A DNA stretch of 64,000 bases from Thermomonas brevis (GCF_014395425.1 NZ_CP060711.1:868001-932000), one strand, 5' to 3'; counted from the stretch's first letter, positions 8,508 to 18,242 are shown. Notes: a model not told the origin generated them from the letters alone. A program made the numbers and translations.

Positions 8508-9191
8508 TCAGGACGCCGTCGCCGGCGGCGGCGATGGCGGCGCGAACGGGATGCTGTCCGGCGCCACCGCGCCGCCGCTGATGATGAAGCTCATCGCCTG
8601 GTCCACCGTCCAGTCGGTGGGCGTGATCTTCTCCATCGGCACGATCTCCAGGTAGCCGGAGGTCGGGTTGGGCGTGGTCGGCACGTACACCGCCGCCAGT
8701 TCGCGGCCAGTGCCGATCTCGCGCATGACGCGGGTGACGAAGCCCAGCGTCTTCATCTCGTTGTGCGGGAAGTCGATCAGCACCACCCGCTGGGTGCCGT
8801 CCGGCTTGGTCTGCAGGATGTCCAGCAGCTTGCGCGCACTGCCGTAGATGGTGCTGGCCAGCGGGATGCGCGCCACCAGCGCCTCGAACCAGCGCAGCAA
8901 GGTCTGCCCGACCACGCGCCGGGCCAGCCAGCCGGCCAGCAGGATCGCGCCGACGGTGGCGACCATCGCGATCGCGTTCTTCACCCACGGCTCCACCAGC
9001 CAGCCGAAGGTGCGCGGATTGCCGGCGGCGATGCCCTGCAGGCCGGGCTCGATCAGCGGCTGGCTGAGGCCGCCCAGCAGCACGAAAACGAACTTCACCA
9101 CCACCCAGGTCAGCCACAGCGGCAGCAGAGTGAGCAGGCCGGTCAGGAACAGGCGCTGCAGGCGTTGGCCGAATGAAGGAGATGCGGACAT
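8508..9191 (-). CDS. DUF502 inner-membrane protein
   Basis: This 227-residue protein has two N-terminal membrane segments (LFLTGLLTLLPLWLTWVVVK; AIAMVATVGAILLAGWLA) and the soluble DUF502 signature: IPLASTIYGSARKLLDIL, VLIDFPHNEMKTLGFVT, VYVPTTPNPTSGYLEIVP and the closing MSFIISGG. The family is widespread in bacteria (and plants, as LCV-like proteins) without a firm biochemical role. It lies immediately upstream of the queuosine-precursor transporter gene. Confidence 0.85.
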   Translation of the reverse strand: MSASPSFGQRLQRLFLTGLLTLLPLWLTWVVVKFVFVLLGGLSQPLIEPGLQGIAAGNPRTFGWLVEPWVKNAIAMVATVGAILLAGWLARRVVGQTLLRWFEALVARIPLASTIYGSARKLLDILQTKPDGTQRVVLIDFPHNEMKTLGFVTRVMREIGTGRELAAVYVPTTPNPTSGYLEIVPMEKITPTDWTVDQAMSFIISGGAVAPDSIPFAPPSPPPATAS

Positions 9192-9267
9192 GCGCGCATT
9201 CTAGGGGAGCGCGGGCGGGTAGAGGCGAAGTCTGCCAGCCGCCGCCGGAGCGCGGCCTTCGACCTGG

Positions 9268-10455
9268 TCAGCCGTCCAGCGTCCCGTCGCCGGCCAAGTC
9301 CGCCAGCGCGACCACGCGGTCGCGGCCCTGCTGCTTGGCGCGGTACAGCGCGGCATCCGCGCCGCGCACCAGCTGCTCCACCCGAGCGCCGGCGTCGGCA
9401 TGCACGCCGACGCTGACCGTCACCTCGCCCGCCGCCGCAGCCGCATGCATCGCCCGCGCCTTCACCGCCGCGCGGATGCGTTCGGCCACTTCCAGCGCCG
9501 CCGCCGGCCCGGAGTGCCGCAGCAGGACCGTGAATTCGTCGCCGCCGGCGCGCTCGAACAGGTCGTCCGCGCGCAGCTGCTCGCGCACCGTTTCGGCCAG
9601 GCGGCGCAGGGTGTCGTCGCCAGCGGCGTGGCCGTGGCGGTCGTTGATGGCCTTGAAGCGGTCGATGTCGAGGCTGATCGCGGCGTCGGGCGCCGCGCCG
9701 GCGGCCAGCGGATGCGCGCGCGAGCGCAGCGCGTCCTCGACGCCGCGCCGGTTCAGCGCGCCTGTCAGCGGATCGGTCATCGCGCTGCGGCGCAGGCCCT
9801 CGGCGGCGCGGAAGCTGGCCAGCATCAGCATGCAGAAATTGAGCATGAACCAGATCGAGACGTCCACGCTGACCCAGATCTCGCCGAAGCCGAAGTGTCC
9901 GCGCGACCAGCCGGGCACCACGCTGCCGTACAGCACGAACAGCACCGCGCAGCACGCCACCATCAGCCGGGCCGGCACGCGTTCGGGCCGGTTGCGCAGG
10001 GCCAGCAGGTGCCAGCCCATCAGCAGGAACGCGCCCAGTTCGACGATGGTCAGCGCCACCGTCTGCGCATCGCGCCCGCCGCCGCCGATCCAGACCGCCA
10101 GCGACAGCGCCGCGCCCGCCGGCACCAATCCGAGTTCCCACTGGCGCAGCGGCCGCTGCCGCACGAACCCGATCACCGCCACCGCCAGCCCGGCCATGCC
10201 GGCGCAGGCCAGCATCACTCCGCCGTGCATGACCGCCACGGCCAGGCCGGGATGCCCCGCGCCGGCCACGATCGGCGCGATCGCGTCCAGCACGGTGGCG
10301 CCGGTGGTGTAGGCGAAATGCGCCGCGCCCCAGGCGGCCACGCCGCGCACGTCGCGCGACAGCCGGGCCACGTAGGCGAACAGGGCCAGCAGCGCCGACG
10401 CCAGCAGCAGATCCATCAACAGCGCTTGGTAAACCCCGTCGTCCAGCGGCTGCAT
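9268..10455 (-). CDS. Membrane diguanylate cyclase (GGDEF)
   Basis: This 395-residue protein begins with about six to seven hydrophobic segments filling residues 10-210, then a GGDEF domain. The active site GGDEF is at 304-308. An RADD inhibitory-site motif (RxxD) lies five residues before it, so c-di-GMP product inhibition is expected. [11 protein letters not shown] and [16 protein letters not shown] are the usual preceding blocks. It should make c-di-GMP from GTP at the inner membrane in response to an unknown membrane signal. ATG 10455 has AAGGAGG 6 nt upstream. Divergent from dxs. Confidence 0.88.
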   Translation of the reverse strand: MQPLDDGVYQALLMDLLLASALLALFAYVARLSRDVRGVAAWGAAHFAYTTGATVLDAIAPIVAGAGHPGLAVAVMHGGVMLACAGMAGLAVAVIGFVRQRPLRQWELGLVPAGAALSLAVWIGGGGRDAQTVALTIVELGAFLLMGWHLLALRNRPERVPARLMVACCAVLFVLYGSVVPGWSRGHFGFGEIWVSVDVSIWFMLNFCMLMLASFRAAEGLRRSAMTDPLTGALNRRGVEDALRSRAHPLAAGAAPDAAISLDIDRFKAINDRHGHAAGDDTLRRLAETVREQLRADDLFERAGGDEFTVLLRHSGPAAALEVAERIRAAVKARAMHAAAAAGEVTVSVGVHADAGARVEQLVRGADAALYRAKQQGRDRVVALADLAGDGTLDG

Positions 10456-10519
10456 CCATGTCCTCCTTGGCCTGCCCGGAGCATAGAACATCGCCCCGCT
10501 CCCGCCACCGGTCTTCACG

Positions 10520-10548
10520 TTGCCCGCACCCGCCCGCGGCGCGACAAT
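10520..10548 (+). promoter_or_regulatory. dxs promoter, probably giving a leaderless mRNA
   Basis: TTGCCC (10520-10525), 17-nt spacer, GACAAT (10543-10548). The -10 ends only 6 nt before the dxs ATG at 10555, and there is no Shine-Dalgarno sequence. Transcription would therefore start at or next to the ATG. Confidence 0.4.
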
Positions 10549-10554
10549 ACGCGG

Positions 10555-12480
10555 ATGTCCAGTGCAAGCATCGATGCTTCCCGCTACCCCCGGCTGTCGC
10601 GGATCGACAGCCCGGCCGACCTGCGCCAGCTGCCGGAATCCGACGTGCGCGCGGTCGCCGACGAACTGCGCGCCTTCCTGATCGAATCGGTGGGCAAGTC
10701 CGGCGGGCATTTCGGCGCGGGCCTGGGCGTGGTGGAGCTGACCACCGTCCTGCACTACCTGTACGACACGCCGGACGACCGCATCGTCTGGGACGTGGGC
10801 CACCAGTGCTACCCGCACAAGATCCTGACAGGTCGTCGCGACCGCATCCACACGGTCAAGCAGAAGGACGGCGTGGCGCCGTTCCCCAAGCGCGAGGAGT
10901 CCGAGTACGACACCTTCGGCGTCGGCCATTCCTCGACCTCGATCTCGGCCGCGCTGGGCATGGCGATCGCCAACGCCCGCGCCGGCAACGACCGCCGGGT
11001 GGTGGCGGTGATCGGCGACGGCGCGATGACCGCGGGCATGGCCTGGGAAGCGCTGGGCCACGCCGGCGGCATGGACGAGGACCCCGATCTGCTGGTGATC
11101 CTCAACGACAACCGCATGTCGATCAGCGAGGCGGTGGGCGGGCTGACCAAGATGCTCGGCCGGATGAGCGGCAACCGCACCCTCAACGCGATCCGCGAGG
11201 GCGGCAAGAAGCTGCTCGGCGACAAGAAAAAGAGCCCGCCGGCGCGCTTCGTCAAGCGCTGGGAGGAACACTGGAAGGGCATGTTCGTGCCGTCCACCCT
11301 GTTCGAGCAGATGGGCTTCCACTACACCGGCCCCATCGACGGCCACGACACCGACGCGCTGCTGGCGACGCTGAAGACGCTCAGGGGCCTGAAGGGCCCG
11401 CAGCTGCTGCACGTCATCACCACCAAGGGCAAGGGCTACGAGCTGGCCGAGGGCGACCAGATCGGCTACCACGCGGTCAGCCCGTTCGATCCCGAGAAGG
11501 GCGTGGTGTCCAAGCCGGGCGCCGCGAAGAAGCCCACCTATACCGACGTGTTCGGCGACTGGCTCTGCGACATGGCCGCCGCCGACCCGAAGCTGCTCGG
11601 CATCACCCCGGCGATGCGCGAAGGCTCCGGCCTGGTGCGCTTCAGCCAGGAATATCCGCAGCGCTATTTCGACGTCGCCATCGCCGAGCAGCACGCGGTC
11701 ACGCTGGCCGCCGGCATGGCCTGCGAGGGCGACAAGCCGGTGGTCGCGATCTACTCCACCTTCCTGCAGCGCGCCTACGACCAGCTGGTGCACGACGTGG
11801 CGATCCAGAACCTGGACGTGCTGTTCGCCATCGACCGCGGCGGCGTGGTCGGCCCGGACGGCGCCACCCACGCCGGCAACCTCGACCTCAGCTACCTGCG
11901 CTGCGTGCCGAACATGCTGGTGATGGCGCCCGCCGACGAGAACGAATGCCGGCAGATGCTCAGCACCGGCTTCCGGCACGAAGGCCCGGCCGCCGTGCGC
12001 TACCCGCGCGGCACCGGCCCCGGCGTGGCGGTGCGGCCGACGCTGGACACGCTGCCGGTCGGCAAGGCGGAAATCCGCCGGCAGGGCGCGCGCCTCGCCC
12101 TGCTCGCTTTCGGCGCGCTGGTGCCGGCGGCGCAGCAGGTCGGCGAGGAACTCGGCCTGAGCGTGGTCAACATGCGCTTCGTCAAGCCGCTGGATCGCGC
12201 GCTGATCCTGGAACTGGCGAAGACCCACGAGGGCTTCGTCACCCTGGAAGACAACGTGGTGGCCGGCGGCGCCGGCAGCGGCGTGGCCGAGCTGCTGGCC
12301 GACGCCGGCATCGCCCTGCCGATCCTGCACCTCGGCCTGCCCGATGCGTTCCAGCACCACGCCAGCCGCGAAGACCTGCTGGCGGAAGCCGGGCTGGACG
12401 TCGCCGGTATCCGCGCGGCGGTGCTCAGGCGCTGGCCCCGGCTCGCCGCGCAGGCGACGGACGCGGCGCGCAGCGCCTGA
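10555..12480 (+). CDS. dxs: 1-Deoxy-D-xylulose-5-phosphate synthase
   Basis: This 641-residue transketolase-like enzyme joins pyruvate and glyceraldehyde-3-phosphate, the first step of the MEP isoprenoid pathway (also feeding thiamine and pyridoxal synthesis). Visible signatures are [32 protein letters not shown], the thiamine-diphosphate motif [14 protein letters not shown]...NDN, and the pyrimidine-domain blocks [18 protein letters not shown] and [15 protein letters not shown]. The length is normal for the family. Start ATG 10555. It ends 19 bp before the convergent TraB-like gene. Confidence 0.97.
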   Translation: MSSASIDASRYPRLSRIDSPADLRQLPESDVRAVADELRAFLIESVGKSGGHFGAGLGVVELTTVLHYLYDTPDDRIVWDVGHQCYPHKILTGRRDRIHTVKQKDGVAPFPKREESEYDTFGVGHSSTSISAALGMAIANARAGNDRRVVAVIGDGAMTAGMAWEALGHAGGMDEDPDLLVILNDNRMSISEAVGGLTKMLGRMSGNRTLNAIREGGKKLLGDKKKSPPARFVKRWEEHWKGMFVPSTLFEQMGFHYTGPIDGHDTDALLATLKTLRGLKGPQLLHVITTKGKGYELAEGDQIGYHAVSPFDPEKGVVSKPGAAKKPTYTDVFGDWLCDMAAADPKLLGITPAMREGSGLVRFSQEYPQRYFDVAIAEQHAVTLAAGMACEGDKPVVAIYSTFLQRAYDQLVHDVAIQNLDVLFAIDRGGVVGPDGATHAGNLDLSYLRCVPNMLVMAPADENECRQMLSTGFRHEGPAAVRYPRGTGPGVAVRPTLDTLPVGKAEIRRQGARLALLAFGALVPAAQQVGEELGLSVVNMRFVKPLDRALILELAKTHEGFVTLEDNVVAGGAGSGVAELLADAGIALPILHLGLPDAFQHHASREDLLAEAGLDVAGIRAAVLRRWPRLAAQATDAARSA

Positions 12481-12486
12481 GACACA

Positions 12487-12514
12487 CGCGCCGGCGATTC
12501 ATTCGTCCGGCGCG
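12487..12514. terminator. Possible hairpin between convergent dxs and traB-like genes
   Basis: CGCGCCGG (12487-12494) and CCGGCGCG (12507-12514) form an 8-bp stem with a 12-nt loop spanning the junction of the two convergent genes. There is no T-tract on either side, so termination is a guess. Confidence 0.3.
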
Positions 12515-13506
12515 ATCACCGTGTAGCCCTTCGCCTCCAGCGCGGCCAAATAGCCGTTCGACCCCAGCAGGTCGTTGAGGTTGAGCAGGGCGAAGCTGAC
12601 CGTGTTCTTGTCCAGCGCCGCGTCGACGGCGGCCAGCCACTTCGCGCGCACTTTCTGCTGCGCGTTGCCGTACCCCAACCGCTTGCCGATGCCGGTTTCG
12701 GAGATCGCGCTTTCGCACGCCTCCCACTGCTCGGCCGGCGGCAGCGCGCGCAGGGCGGCCATGTCGCCGGTGGCCCAGGCGTTGGCGCGCGCGCGCATGG
12801 TGCCGATGTCGGTTTCGACCAGCCGCATGGAGTTGTCGAAGCAGGCCATGTCATCCATGGTGGTCTTCGACCATTCCTTGAGCAGCGGCTTGACGTCGGT
12901 GACGGTGATGGTTTCCTTCACCACCGTCACCGTCGGATGGTGCGCTTCGATCGCCGCGCTCACCACCGGCCAGGCCAGATCGTGCGTGTCCAGCCCGTTC
13001 TTCTTCATCGCCGCCACGTACAGCTCCTGCGCGGCGAACAGCGGGCGGCGCTTCTCGACGCCGCCGTCGCTGCCGATATAGCGCTCCTTCAGCGCCAGCC
13101 AGCGCGCGTAGGAGGCCGGCGACACCACGTCCTTCAGCTTCTTGTCGTCCGGATTGTTGCGCACGCCCAGCAGCTTCGGCATCAGCATCAGGCCCTTGAA
13201 GAATCCGACTTTGGCGTCGATGTCCACCCCGCGCATGCGGATCACTTCCTGCGCCTGCGCCAGCACCTGCTGCACCTGCGCGGACTGCCACTGCATCTTC
13301 GCGGGCAGCGGGCGCAGCGTGCCGAGGATGTAGAGGTCGTGGTTGCCCTTGCGCACCAGCCACAGGCCGGGACCGGGCTGCTCACCCTCGACGACGATGG
13401 TGGCCTCGGTGCGGATGCCGTCCGCCGGCGGCGCGGCCTGCTGCGCCTGCAGCGGCATCGACATGCAACCCACCGCAACCGCAACCGCCAGCATCGCGTT
13501 CCGCAT
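12499..13506 (-). CDS. TraB/GumN family secreted protein
   Basis: This 335-residue protein has a cleavable signal peptide (MLAVAVAVGCMSMPLQAQ). The family's N-terminal block appears as LWLVRKGNHDLYILGTLRPL. The C-terminal helices include TVSFALLNLNDLLGSNGYLAALEAKGY. TraB/GumN proteins carry conserved His/Glu residues resembling metalloproteases of the Tiki type. In bacteria their substrate is unknown. Probably periplasmic. Divergent from the DUF488 gene. Confidence 0.8.
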   Translation of the reverse strand: MRNAMLAVAVAVGCMSMPLQAQQAAPPADGIRTEATIVVEGEQPGPGLWLVRKGNHDLYILGTLRPLPAKMQWQSAQVQQVLAQAQEVIRMRGVDIDAKVGFFKGLMLMPKLLGVRNNPDDKKLKDVVSPASYARWLALKERYIGSDGGVEKRRPLFAAQELYVAAMKKNGLDTHDLAWPVVSAAIEAHHPTVTVVKETITVTDVKPLLKEWSKTTMDDMACFDNSMRLVETDIGTMRARANAWATGDMAALRALPPAEQWEACESAISETGIGKRLGYGNAQQKVRAKWLAAVDAALDKNTVSFALLNLNDLLGSNGYLAALEAKGYTVIAPDE

Positions 13507-13626
13507 CCGTCCGTCTCCGTGGTCCGTCGTCAGGGCGGCAGTGTGACGGCATCCGCGCGCGAAAGTTCAACCGACGGCTGAATCCGTGGGATGCTTTCGC
13601 CATCGCCGCCGAGGAGGAACTGCGCC

Positions 13627-14016
13627 ATGGCCATCCGTGTGGTTCGCCTGGGAACGCCGCGCGCGAAGGGAGAAGGGTTGCGCATCGGCACCGTGCGGCG
13701 GCCGCCGCGCGGCGTGCCGAAATCCGAGTTCGCCAAGCGCGATTTCCACGACATCTGGCTGCCCACCGTGGCGCCCAGCCAGGAGGCGATGGACATCGCC
13801 CATGCCGCGACCACGCCGGCGCAGTGGCAGGCGTTCCTGCGCCGCTACCGCAGCGAGATGAAGCGGCCGGACGCCGCGCACGCGATCGAGCTGCTGGCGG
13901 CGATGTCGCACGCCAGCGACTTCAGCGTGGGCTGCTACTGCGAGGACGAGGCGCACTGCCACCGCCACGAGCTGCGCAAGCTGCTGCTCGCTGCCGGCGC
14001 GGTGATCGCGAACTAG
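13627..14016 (+). CDS. DUF488 family protein
   Basis: This 129-residue cytoplasmic protein is preceded by a good ribosome site (GGAGGA about 9 nt before ATG 13627). The sequence shows RIGTVRRPPRGVPKSEFAK, then DIWLPTVAPS and the C-terminal Cys/His block FSVGCYCEDEAHCHRHELRK. That block is the DUF488 hallmark and may bind metal or nucleic acid. Function is unknown. It lies convergent to the AlkA-like gene with a 10-bp gap. Confidence 0.8.
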   Translation: MAIRVVRLGTPRAKGEGLRIGTVRRPPRGVPKSEFAKRDFHDIWLPTVAPSQEAMDIAHAATTPAQWQAFLRRYRSEMKRPDAAHAIELLAAMSHASDFSVGCYCEDEAHCHRHELRKLLLAAGAVIAN

Positions 14017-14026
14017 CCGCGCCGCT

Positions 14027-14701
14027 TCAGTCCTGCGAGCGCGCCACCGCCTGCTTCGCGCCGGCCGCCGCGTCGGCGATCCGCCACAGGTAGAAGCTGG
14101 CGTAGCTGCGGTACGGCCCCCAGCGTTCGCCGCGCGCGGCCAGTTCCTTCGGCGCCGGCATCGCCTCCGCCTTGTCCACCGCCTGCGCGCCCTTGCGGAT
14201 GCCGAGGTCGTCGATCGGCAGTACGTCGGGGCGGCCGAGGCGGAACATCAGCATCATCTCCACCGTCCAGCGGCCGATGCCGCGCACCGGCACCAGCGCG
14301 GCGACGATGGCGTCGTCGCTCATCGCCGCCATCCGCCGCAGGGTCGGGATTTCGCCCGCTTCCTCGCGCCGCGCCAGGTCGCGCAGCGCCAGCATCTTGT
14401 TGCCGGACACGCCGCAGCCGCGCAGCGCGGCATCGTCGATGCGCGCCAGCGTGTCGCAGTGGAAGCGGTCGCTGGCGATGGCGGTTTCGACGCGGCCGAC
14501 AATGGTCGCCGCCGCCTTGCCGCTGAGCTGCTGGTAGAGGATGGCGCGGGCCAGGGCATCCACTGGATCGAACGGCTTGCGCCAGCGCGGATCGGCCTCG
14601 ATCGGCCCGAGCCGGCGCATCCACGCGCCCAGCTTGCGGTCGCGCCTGCACAGGTGCGCGAACGCCTCGTCGGTATCGAATCCCCTCGCCTGCTTCGGCA
14701 T
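14027..14701 (-). CDS. DNA-3-methyladenine glycosylase II (HhH-GPD)
   Basis: This 224-residue base-excision enzyme removes alkylated purines from DNA. The helix-hairpin-helix is seen at LVPVRGIGRWTVEMMLMFRL, followed by the catalytic region LPIDDLGIRKG with Asp164/Asp165. AILYQQLSGKAAATIVGR is the other conserved block. The length matches short bacterial AlkA-like proteins without the N-terminal AlkA domain. Start ATG 14701 is chosen over an in-frame ATG 13 codons upstream that would run into the DUF423 gene. Confidence 0.88.
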   Translation of the reverse strand: MPKQARGFDTDEAFAHLCRRDRKLGAWMRRLGPIEADPRWRKPFDPVDALARAILYQQLSGKAAATIVGRVETAIASDRFHCDTLARIDDAALRGCGVSGNKMLALRDLARREEAGEIPTLRRMAAMSDDAIVAALVPVRGIGRWTVEMMLMFRLGRPDVLPIDDLGIRKGAQAVDKAEAMPAPKELAARGERWGPYRSYASFYLWRIADAAAGAKQAVARSQD

Positions 14702-14714
14702 TGCCCCGTCTCCG

Positions 14715-15089
14715 TCAGCCGCGCAGGCGGTCGTAGGCATGCAGCAGCCAGCCGGCGATCATCAGCGCGCCGCCGAACGGCGCCAGCATCGGCGACAGCC
14801 CCAGCAGCGCCGCCGCCAGCAGGCTGCCGCAGAACAGGAACGCGCCGGCCAGCAGCATCGCCAGCGCCAGCAGTCCTGCGAGGCGTTGCGCCAGCGGCGC
14901 CAGCGCGGTCAGCGCCAGGCCGTGCGCGAAGGCGAACACCGCCGCCTGCAGCATCCGCCCCTGCGCGGCCGGCTCCGCCGCATGCATGGCGTAGGCGGAC
15001 AGGGCCACGGAGAGTCCGGCGAGCAGGCTGCCGATGGCGGCGAGGTAGCGTCGCAGGACGACGAAGGCGGGCGTGCCGTGTGCGTTCAT
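14715..15089 (-). CDS. DUF423 membrane protein
   Basis: This 124-residue inner-membrane protein has four membrane segments. Its features are those of DUF423 (YgdD-like): AAIGSLLAGLSVALSAYAMHA, QAAVFAFAHGLALTAL, AGAFLFCGSLLAAALLG and the closing PFGGALMIAGWLLHAY. Function is unknown. It ends 14 bp before the AlkA-like gene on the same strand and is probably co-transcribed with it. Confidence 0.85.
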   Translation of the reverse strand: MNAHGTPAFVVLRRYLAAIGSLLAGLSVALSAYAMHAAEPAAQGRMLQAAVFAFAHGLALTALAPLAQRLAGLLALAMLLAGAFLFCGSLLAAALLGLSPMLAPFGGALMIAGWLLHAYDRLRG

Positions 15090-15125
15090 CCGGGCATTGT
15101 GCCAACAACGGCGCCCGCCGCAAAT

Positions 15126-15155
15126 GCAGACGCCGCGTCGGAACGCGGCGTCTGC
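15126..15155 (-). terminator. Stem-loop downstream of the SRPBCC gene
   Basis: Perfect 12-bp stem GCAGACGCCGCG / CGCGGCGTCTGC with a 6-nt loop (TCGGAA), located between the end of the SRPBCC gene (15184) and the DUF423 start (15089). Only a weak ATTTG follows, so it may terminate imperfectly. Confidence 0.6.
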
Positions 15156-15183
15156 GGGTATCGCGATGGCTTGCGCGGTGCGT

Positions 15184-16245
15184 TTACTTCACCGGCCAGT
15201 ACACGTCGAACTCGCCGTTTTCGGTGAAGGCGCCGGTCACGCCGGACTTGTAGTCCTCGAACGCGCGGTCCTTCACTTCGTAGCCGTGGGTGGCCGCCCA
15301 GGCGCGCAGCGCGTTGCGGACGTTCTCCAGTTCGGCCATGTAGCCGGTGTAGGACGCGGTGGCGGCCTTCGACGCCGGCGCCTGCACGTACTGCACGGGA
15401 CCCTGCGTCGCGACCTTGCCGACCGCGCCGCCGTCCTTCTTGCGCACGGGCTGGACCACGTCGAAGGTGTAGGTTTCGCGGCCGAGGTCGGTGGTGACGA
15501 TGCGCACCGGGCCCACCGCTTCCAGGCCGTTGGCGTCGATCACGCGCTTGATCCACTCGCTGTTGGCGGCGATCGAGGACTGGATCTGCGTGTTGCCGCG
15601 CTCCACCGCGCCGGCGTTGACGAACAGCAGGTCCTCGGCGGGACGCTCGACCACCTTCGGGGTGGTCATCTTGCTGTCCTTCACCGCGTAGTCGACGTTC
15701 GGCACCGAGGCCAGCATGTTGACCAGGCGGGTCAGGCCCATCTTCATGTCGTCGCCGACGTGGCGGGTGACGTACAGGCCGGCGTAGCGGCCCAGCAGGT
15801 TCCAGCCGTAGTCGACGTCGTAGGTCTGGGTGATCTCGACGTTGCGGTTGTTGCGGCCGGTCGGCTTGAAGGTGAACTCGGTACGCTTGTTCTCGCCGCG
15901 CTCGACGTTGTCGATCTTGAAGGCGATCTTCTCGCGCGGCACGCTCTCGGTGATCTCCCACGAACCCTGGCCCAGGCCGTGCTCCTTCGAGTCGTAGTCG
16001 AGGCGGGCGCCGACGCCTTCCTCGGGACCGGACAGGGTCATCTGCATGCGCGGGTCGCGCAGGGACAGCGTGTTCCAGTCCTTGAAGCGGCGGAAGCTGT
16101 TGAGGGTGTCGAACACGATGGTGAGCTTGCGGTTGGTTTCCGTCTTTTCCACCAGGTGGCGGGAAGACGGCAGCACCAGGCCAACGACCAGGTACAGCGC
16201 CACGACGATCGCAAGGGAAATCAGGATCTCGAGCAAACGAGTCAT
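15184..16245 (-). CDS. SRPBCC/GyrI-like ligand-binding protein, membrane anchored
   Basis: This 353-residue protein has one N-terminal membrane segment (LLEILISLAIVVALYLVVGLVL). An SRPBCC (START-like) domain follows, with WNTLSLRDPRMQMTLSGPEEG and the ending NMLASVPNVDY. A C-terminal half resembles GyrI-like effector-binding folds. Such proteins bind hydrophobic small molecules; no ligand can be named. A hairpin lies just after the stop. An 8-bp inverted repeat (AAGGCCGC/GCGGCCTT, 16261-16278) lies just upstream of the start. Confidence 0.7.
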   Translation of the reverse strand: MTRLLEILISLAIVVALYLVVGLVLPSSRHLVEKTETNRKLTIVFDTLNSFRRFKDWNTLSLRDPRMQMTLSGPEEGVGARLDYDSKEHGLGQGSWEITESVPREKIAFKIDNVERGENKRTEFTFKPTGRNNRNVEITQTYDVDYGWNLLGRYAGLYVTRHVGDDMKMGLTRLVNMLASVPNVDYAVKDSKMTTPKVVERPAEDLLFVNAGAVERGNTQIQSSIAANSEWIKRVIDANGLEAVGPVRIVTTDLGRETYTFDVVQPVRKKDGGAVGKVATQGPVQYVQAPASKAATASYTGYMAELENVRNALRAWAATHGYEVKDRAFEDYKSGVTGAFTENGEFDVYWPVK

Positions 16246-16337
16246 TCAGGAATCTCCGGAAAGGCCGCCAGCGGCCTTGAGCCGCACAGACCCGCCATCC
16301 TAGCAAACTGGAGCCGGCAACGGCGAGGGGCGGGCCG

Positions 16338-16372
16338 GCAAAAAAACGGGACGGCGGCCCCAGTCTCCGCCA
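16338..16372 (-). terminator. Probable terminator of the two-component operon
   Basis: On the minus strand, a short GC stem (GGCGG...CCGCC) just after the response-regulator stop is followed by a run of seven T's (complement of the A run at 16340-16346). The stem is imperfect but the T-tract is one of the clearest in the window. Confidence 0.4.
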
Positions 16373-16378
16373 CCGCGC

Positions 16379-17050
16379 TCACACCAGCTGGAGCTCGAAC
16401 GCCTTCAATACCGCCCGCGTGCGGTCGCGCACGCCAAGCTTGGACAGAATGTTGGAAACGTGGTTCTTGATCGTGCCCTCGGCCACGCCCAGCGAATTGG
16501 CGATTTCCTTGTTGGAGAAACCCGAGGCCATCAACCGCAGGATCTCGGTTTCGCGGTCGGTCAGCGGATCGGGTCGGTCGAGGCTGACGAATTCGTTGCG
16601 CATGTGCTCCAGCCCGGACAGCAGCCGCTGGGTCACCGCCGGCTGCACCAGCGAGCCGCCGCCGGCCACGGTCTGGATGGCGTCGACCAGTTGCTCCAGC
16701 GACACGTCCTTCAGCAGGTAGCCCTTGGCGCCAGCGCGGATGCCGGCCAGCACCAGCTGGTCATCGTCGAAGGTGGTCAGGATGATGGTCGGCGGCAGCG
16801 TGCCCGCGCGGCCCAGCGCCTGCAGCGCCTCCAGCCCGGACATCGCCGGCATGCGCATGTCCATCAGCACCACGTCGGGCTTCACCTGCGGAATCTTCTC
16901 GACGGCCTGGCGGCCGTCGGAGGCCTCGGCGACCACCTCGATGCCCTCCGCCAGCGACAGCAGGGAGCGGATGCCCTGGCGCACCAGGGTCTGGTCGTCG
17001 ACCAGGAAGACACTGATGGAAGCGGGGCTGATCGGATCGGAACGGTTCAT
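16379..17050 (-). CDS. NarL/DesR-type response regulator
   Basis: This 223-residue protein has a receiver domain (phosphorylation site Asp64 in VLMDMRMPAMSG, acidic pocket DDQ at 18-20, switch Thr/Lys in ILTTFDD and GYLLKD). A LuxR-type helix-turn-helix follows (LTDRETEILRLMASGFSNKE, then GTIKNHVSNILSKLGVRDRT). The ATG overlaps the stop of the sensor kinase gene (ATGA, 17047-17050), so the two form a coupled pair. Its targets are not visible in the window. Confidence 0.92.
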   Translation of the reverse strand: MNRSDPISPASISVFLVDDQTLVRQGIRSLLSLAEGIEVVAEASDGRQAVEKIPQVKPDVVLMDMRMPAMSGLEALQALGRAGTLPPTIILTTFDDDQLVLAGIRAGAKGYLLKDVSLEQLVDAIQTVAGGGSLVQPAVTQRLLSGLEHMRNEFVSLDRPDPLTDRETEILRLMASGFSNKEIANSLGVAEGTIKNHVSNILSKLGVRDRTRAVLKAFELQLV

Positions 17051-18237
17051 GCGGCAACTCCTTCCGGGAGGCGGATGGCGGCGTTCGGCGCCACCGGCAA
17101 TGTGATGGTGAGCTGGAATCCCTGCCCGCGCCGGGTGGCGATGTCGAGCCGGCCGCCGTGCTGGCGCAACCGCTCGCCGAGGCCGCGCAGGCCGTTGCCC
17201 GGCGTCACCTGCTCGCTGCCGCGGCCGTCGTCGCGCACCTGCAGGACGACATTGTCGCCCTCGCGGCGCGCGCTCAGCCACAGCCGGCCGGCGCCGGCGT
17301 GGCGCACCGCGTTGGTGATGGCTTCCTGCGCGCAGCGCAGCAGCACGTGGGCGCGCTCGGGATCATCGACGGTCAGCGGCTGCTCGATGTCCATAGCGAT
17401 GGCGAGCTTGGGCACGTTCTCGGCCAGCGGGCGCAGCGCGGCGCCGAGGTCGATCGCCCCGCCCTCGCGCAACTGGCTGACCGCTTCGCGCACGTCGGTC
17501 AGCAACAGGCGCGCCAGCGTGTGCGCCTGCTGCACGTGCTCCTTGGCGCGGCCTTCGGACAGGTGGCCGGCCACTTCCAGGTTGAGGCTGAGCGCGGTCA
17601 GGTGGTGGCCCAGCAGGTCGTGGAGCTCGCGCGAGATGCGGGTGCGCTCGTTGACCCGCGCGCTGTCGGCCAGCAGTGCGCGGGTGGCGCGCAGCTCGGC
17701 GTTGAGCCGACGCTGTTCCTCCCGCGCCTGCGCCTGCTGCAACGCAACAAGACTGACCACGAACACGAAGCCGGAGAACCCCGCATACAGCATCGACTGC
17801 ATCAGGGCTTCCATCGGCGGGAAGTGCAGCCAGCGGATGAACACCGGCGCCACCGCCAGCTGGCTGACCAGCAGCCAGGCCACGCCCAGCGGCAGCGGCA
17901 GCAGCCACGGGAACACGCAGGCCGCCACCATCAGCAGGACGCTGCCCATGCCGGTGCCGCTGAAATAGCTGACGCCCAGCGCGGCCACGGTCAGCACCAG
18001 CAGCAGCATGTAATCGGCGGCGTTGCGACGGCGGCCGCCCAGGTTGCGGGTCAGCCAGACGTAGCCGGCGCCGAACGCCAGATAGGCCACCCAGCCCTGC
18101 CAGGGCATCGCCAGATTCTCGCCGATGGCGGCCGGCTGCGGCCGCAGCCAGAAATACAGCAGCGGCAGCCCCACCATCGCCCAGGTGAACAGGCCGGCGT
18201 AGCGCAACAGGCGGGTGTGGGAAATTCGCGCGAACAT
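17047..18237 (-). CDS. DesK-like sensor histidine kinase
   Basis: This 396-residue HisKA_3 kinase has five to six membrane segments in residues 10-165, then a coiled linker and the phospho-acceptor His206 in ISRELHDLLGHHLTALSLNL. The ATPase N box (QEAITNAVRHA) and G boxes (DDGRG, GLRGLGERL) are complete. The layout (multi-TM input with little periplasmic sequence) matches DesK-type membrane or thermal sensors. A TATAAA sits 5 nt before the ATG, suggesting a leaderless transcript. The response regulator follows with a 4-bp overlap. Confidence 0.9.
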   Translation of the reverse strand: MFARISHTRLLRYAGLFTWAMVGLPLLYFWLRPQPAAIGENLAMPWQGWVAYLAFGAGYVWLTRNLGGRRRNAADYMLLLVLTVAALGVSYFSGTGMGSVLLMVAACVFPWLLPLPLGVAWLLVSQLAVAPVFIRWLHFPPMEALMQSMLYAGFSGFVFVVSLVALQQAQAREEQRRLNAELRATRALLADSARVNERTRISRELHDLLGHHLTALSLNLEVAGHLSEGRAKEHVQQAHTLARLLLTDVREAVSQLREGGAIDLGAALRPLAENVPKLAIAMDIEQPLTVDDPERAHVLLRCAQEAITNAVRHAGAGRLWLSARREGDNVVLQVRDDGRGSEQVTPGNGLRGLGERLRQHGGRLDIATRRGQGFQLTITLPVAPNAAIRLPEGVAA

Positions 18238-18242
18238 GGCGT

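Noticed and set aside
10456..12360. Upstream extension of the GGDEF gene across dxs
   Set aside because: It is antisense to dxs and has no family similarity. The ATG at 10455 with AAGGAGG is the convincing start.
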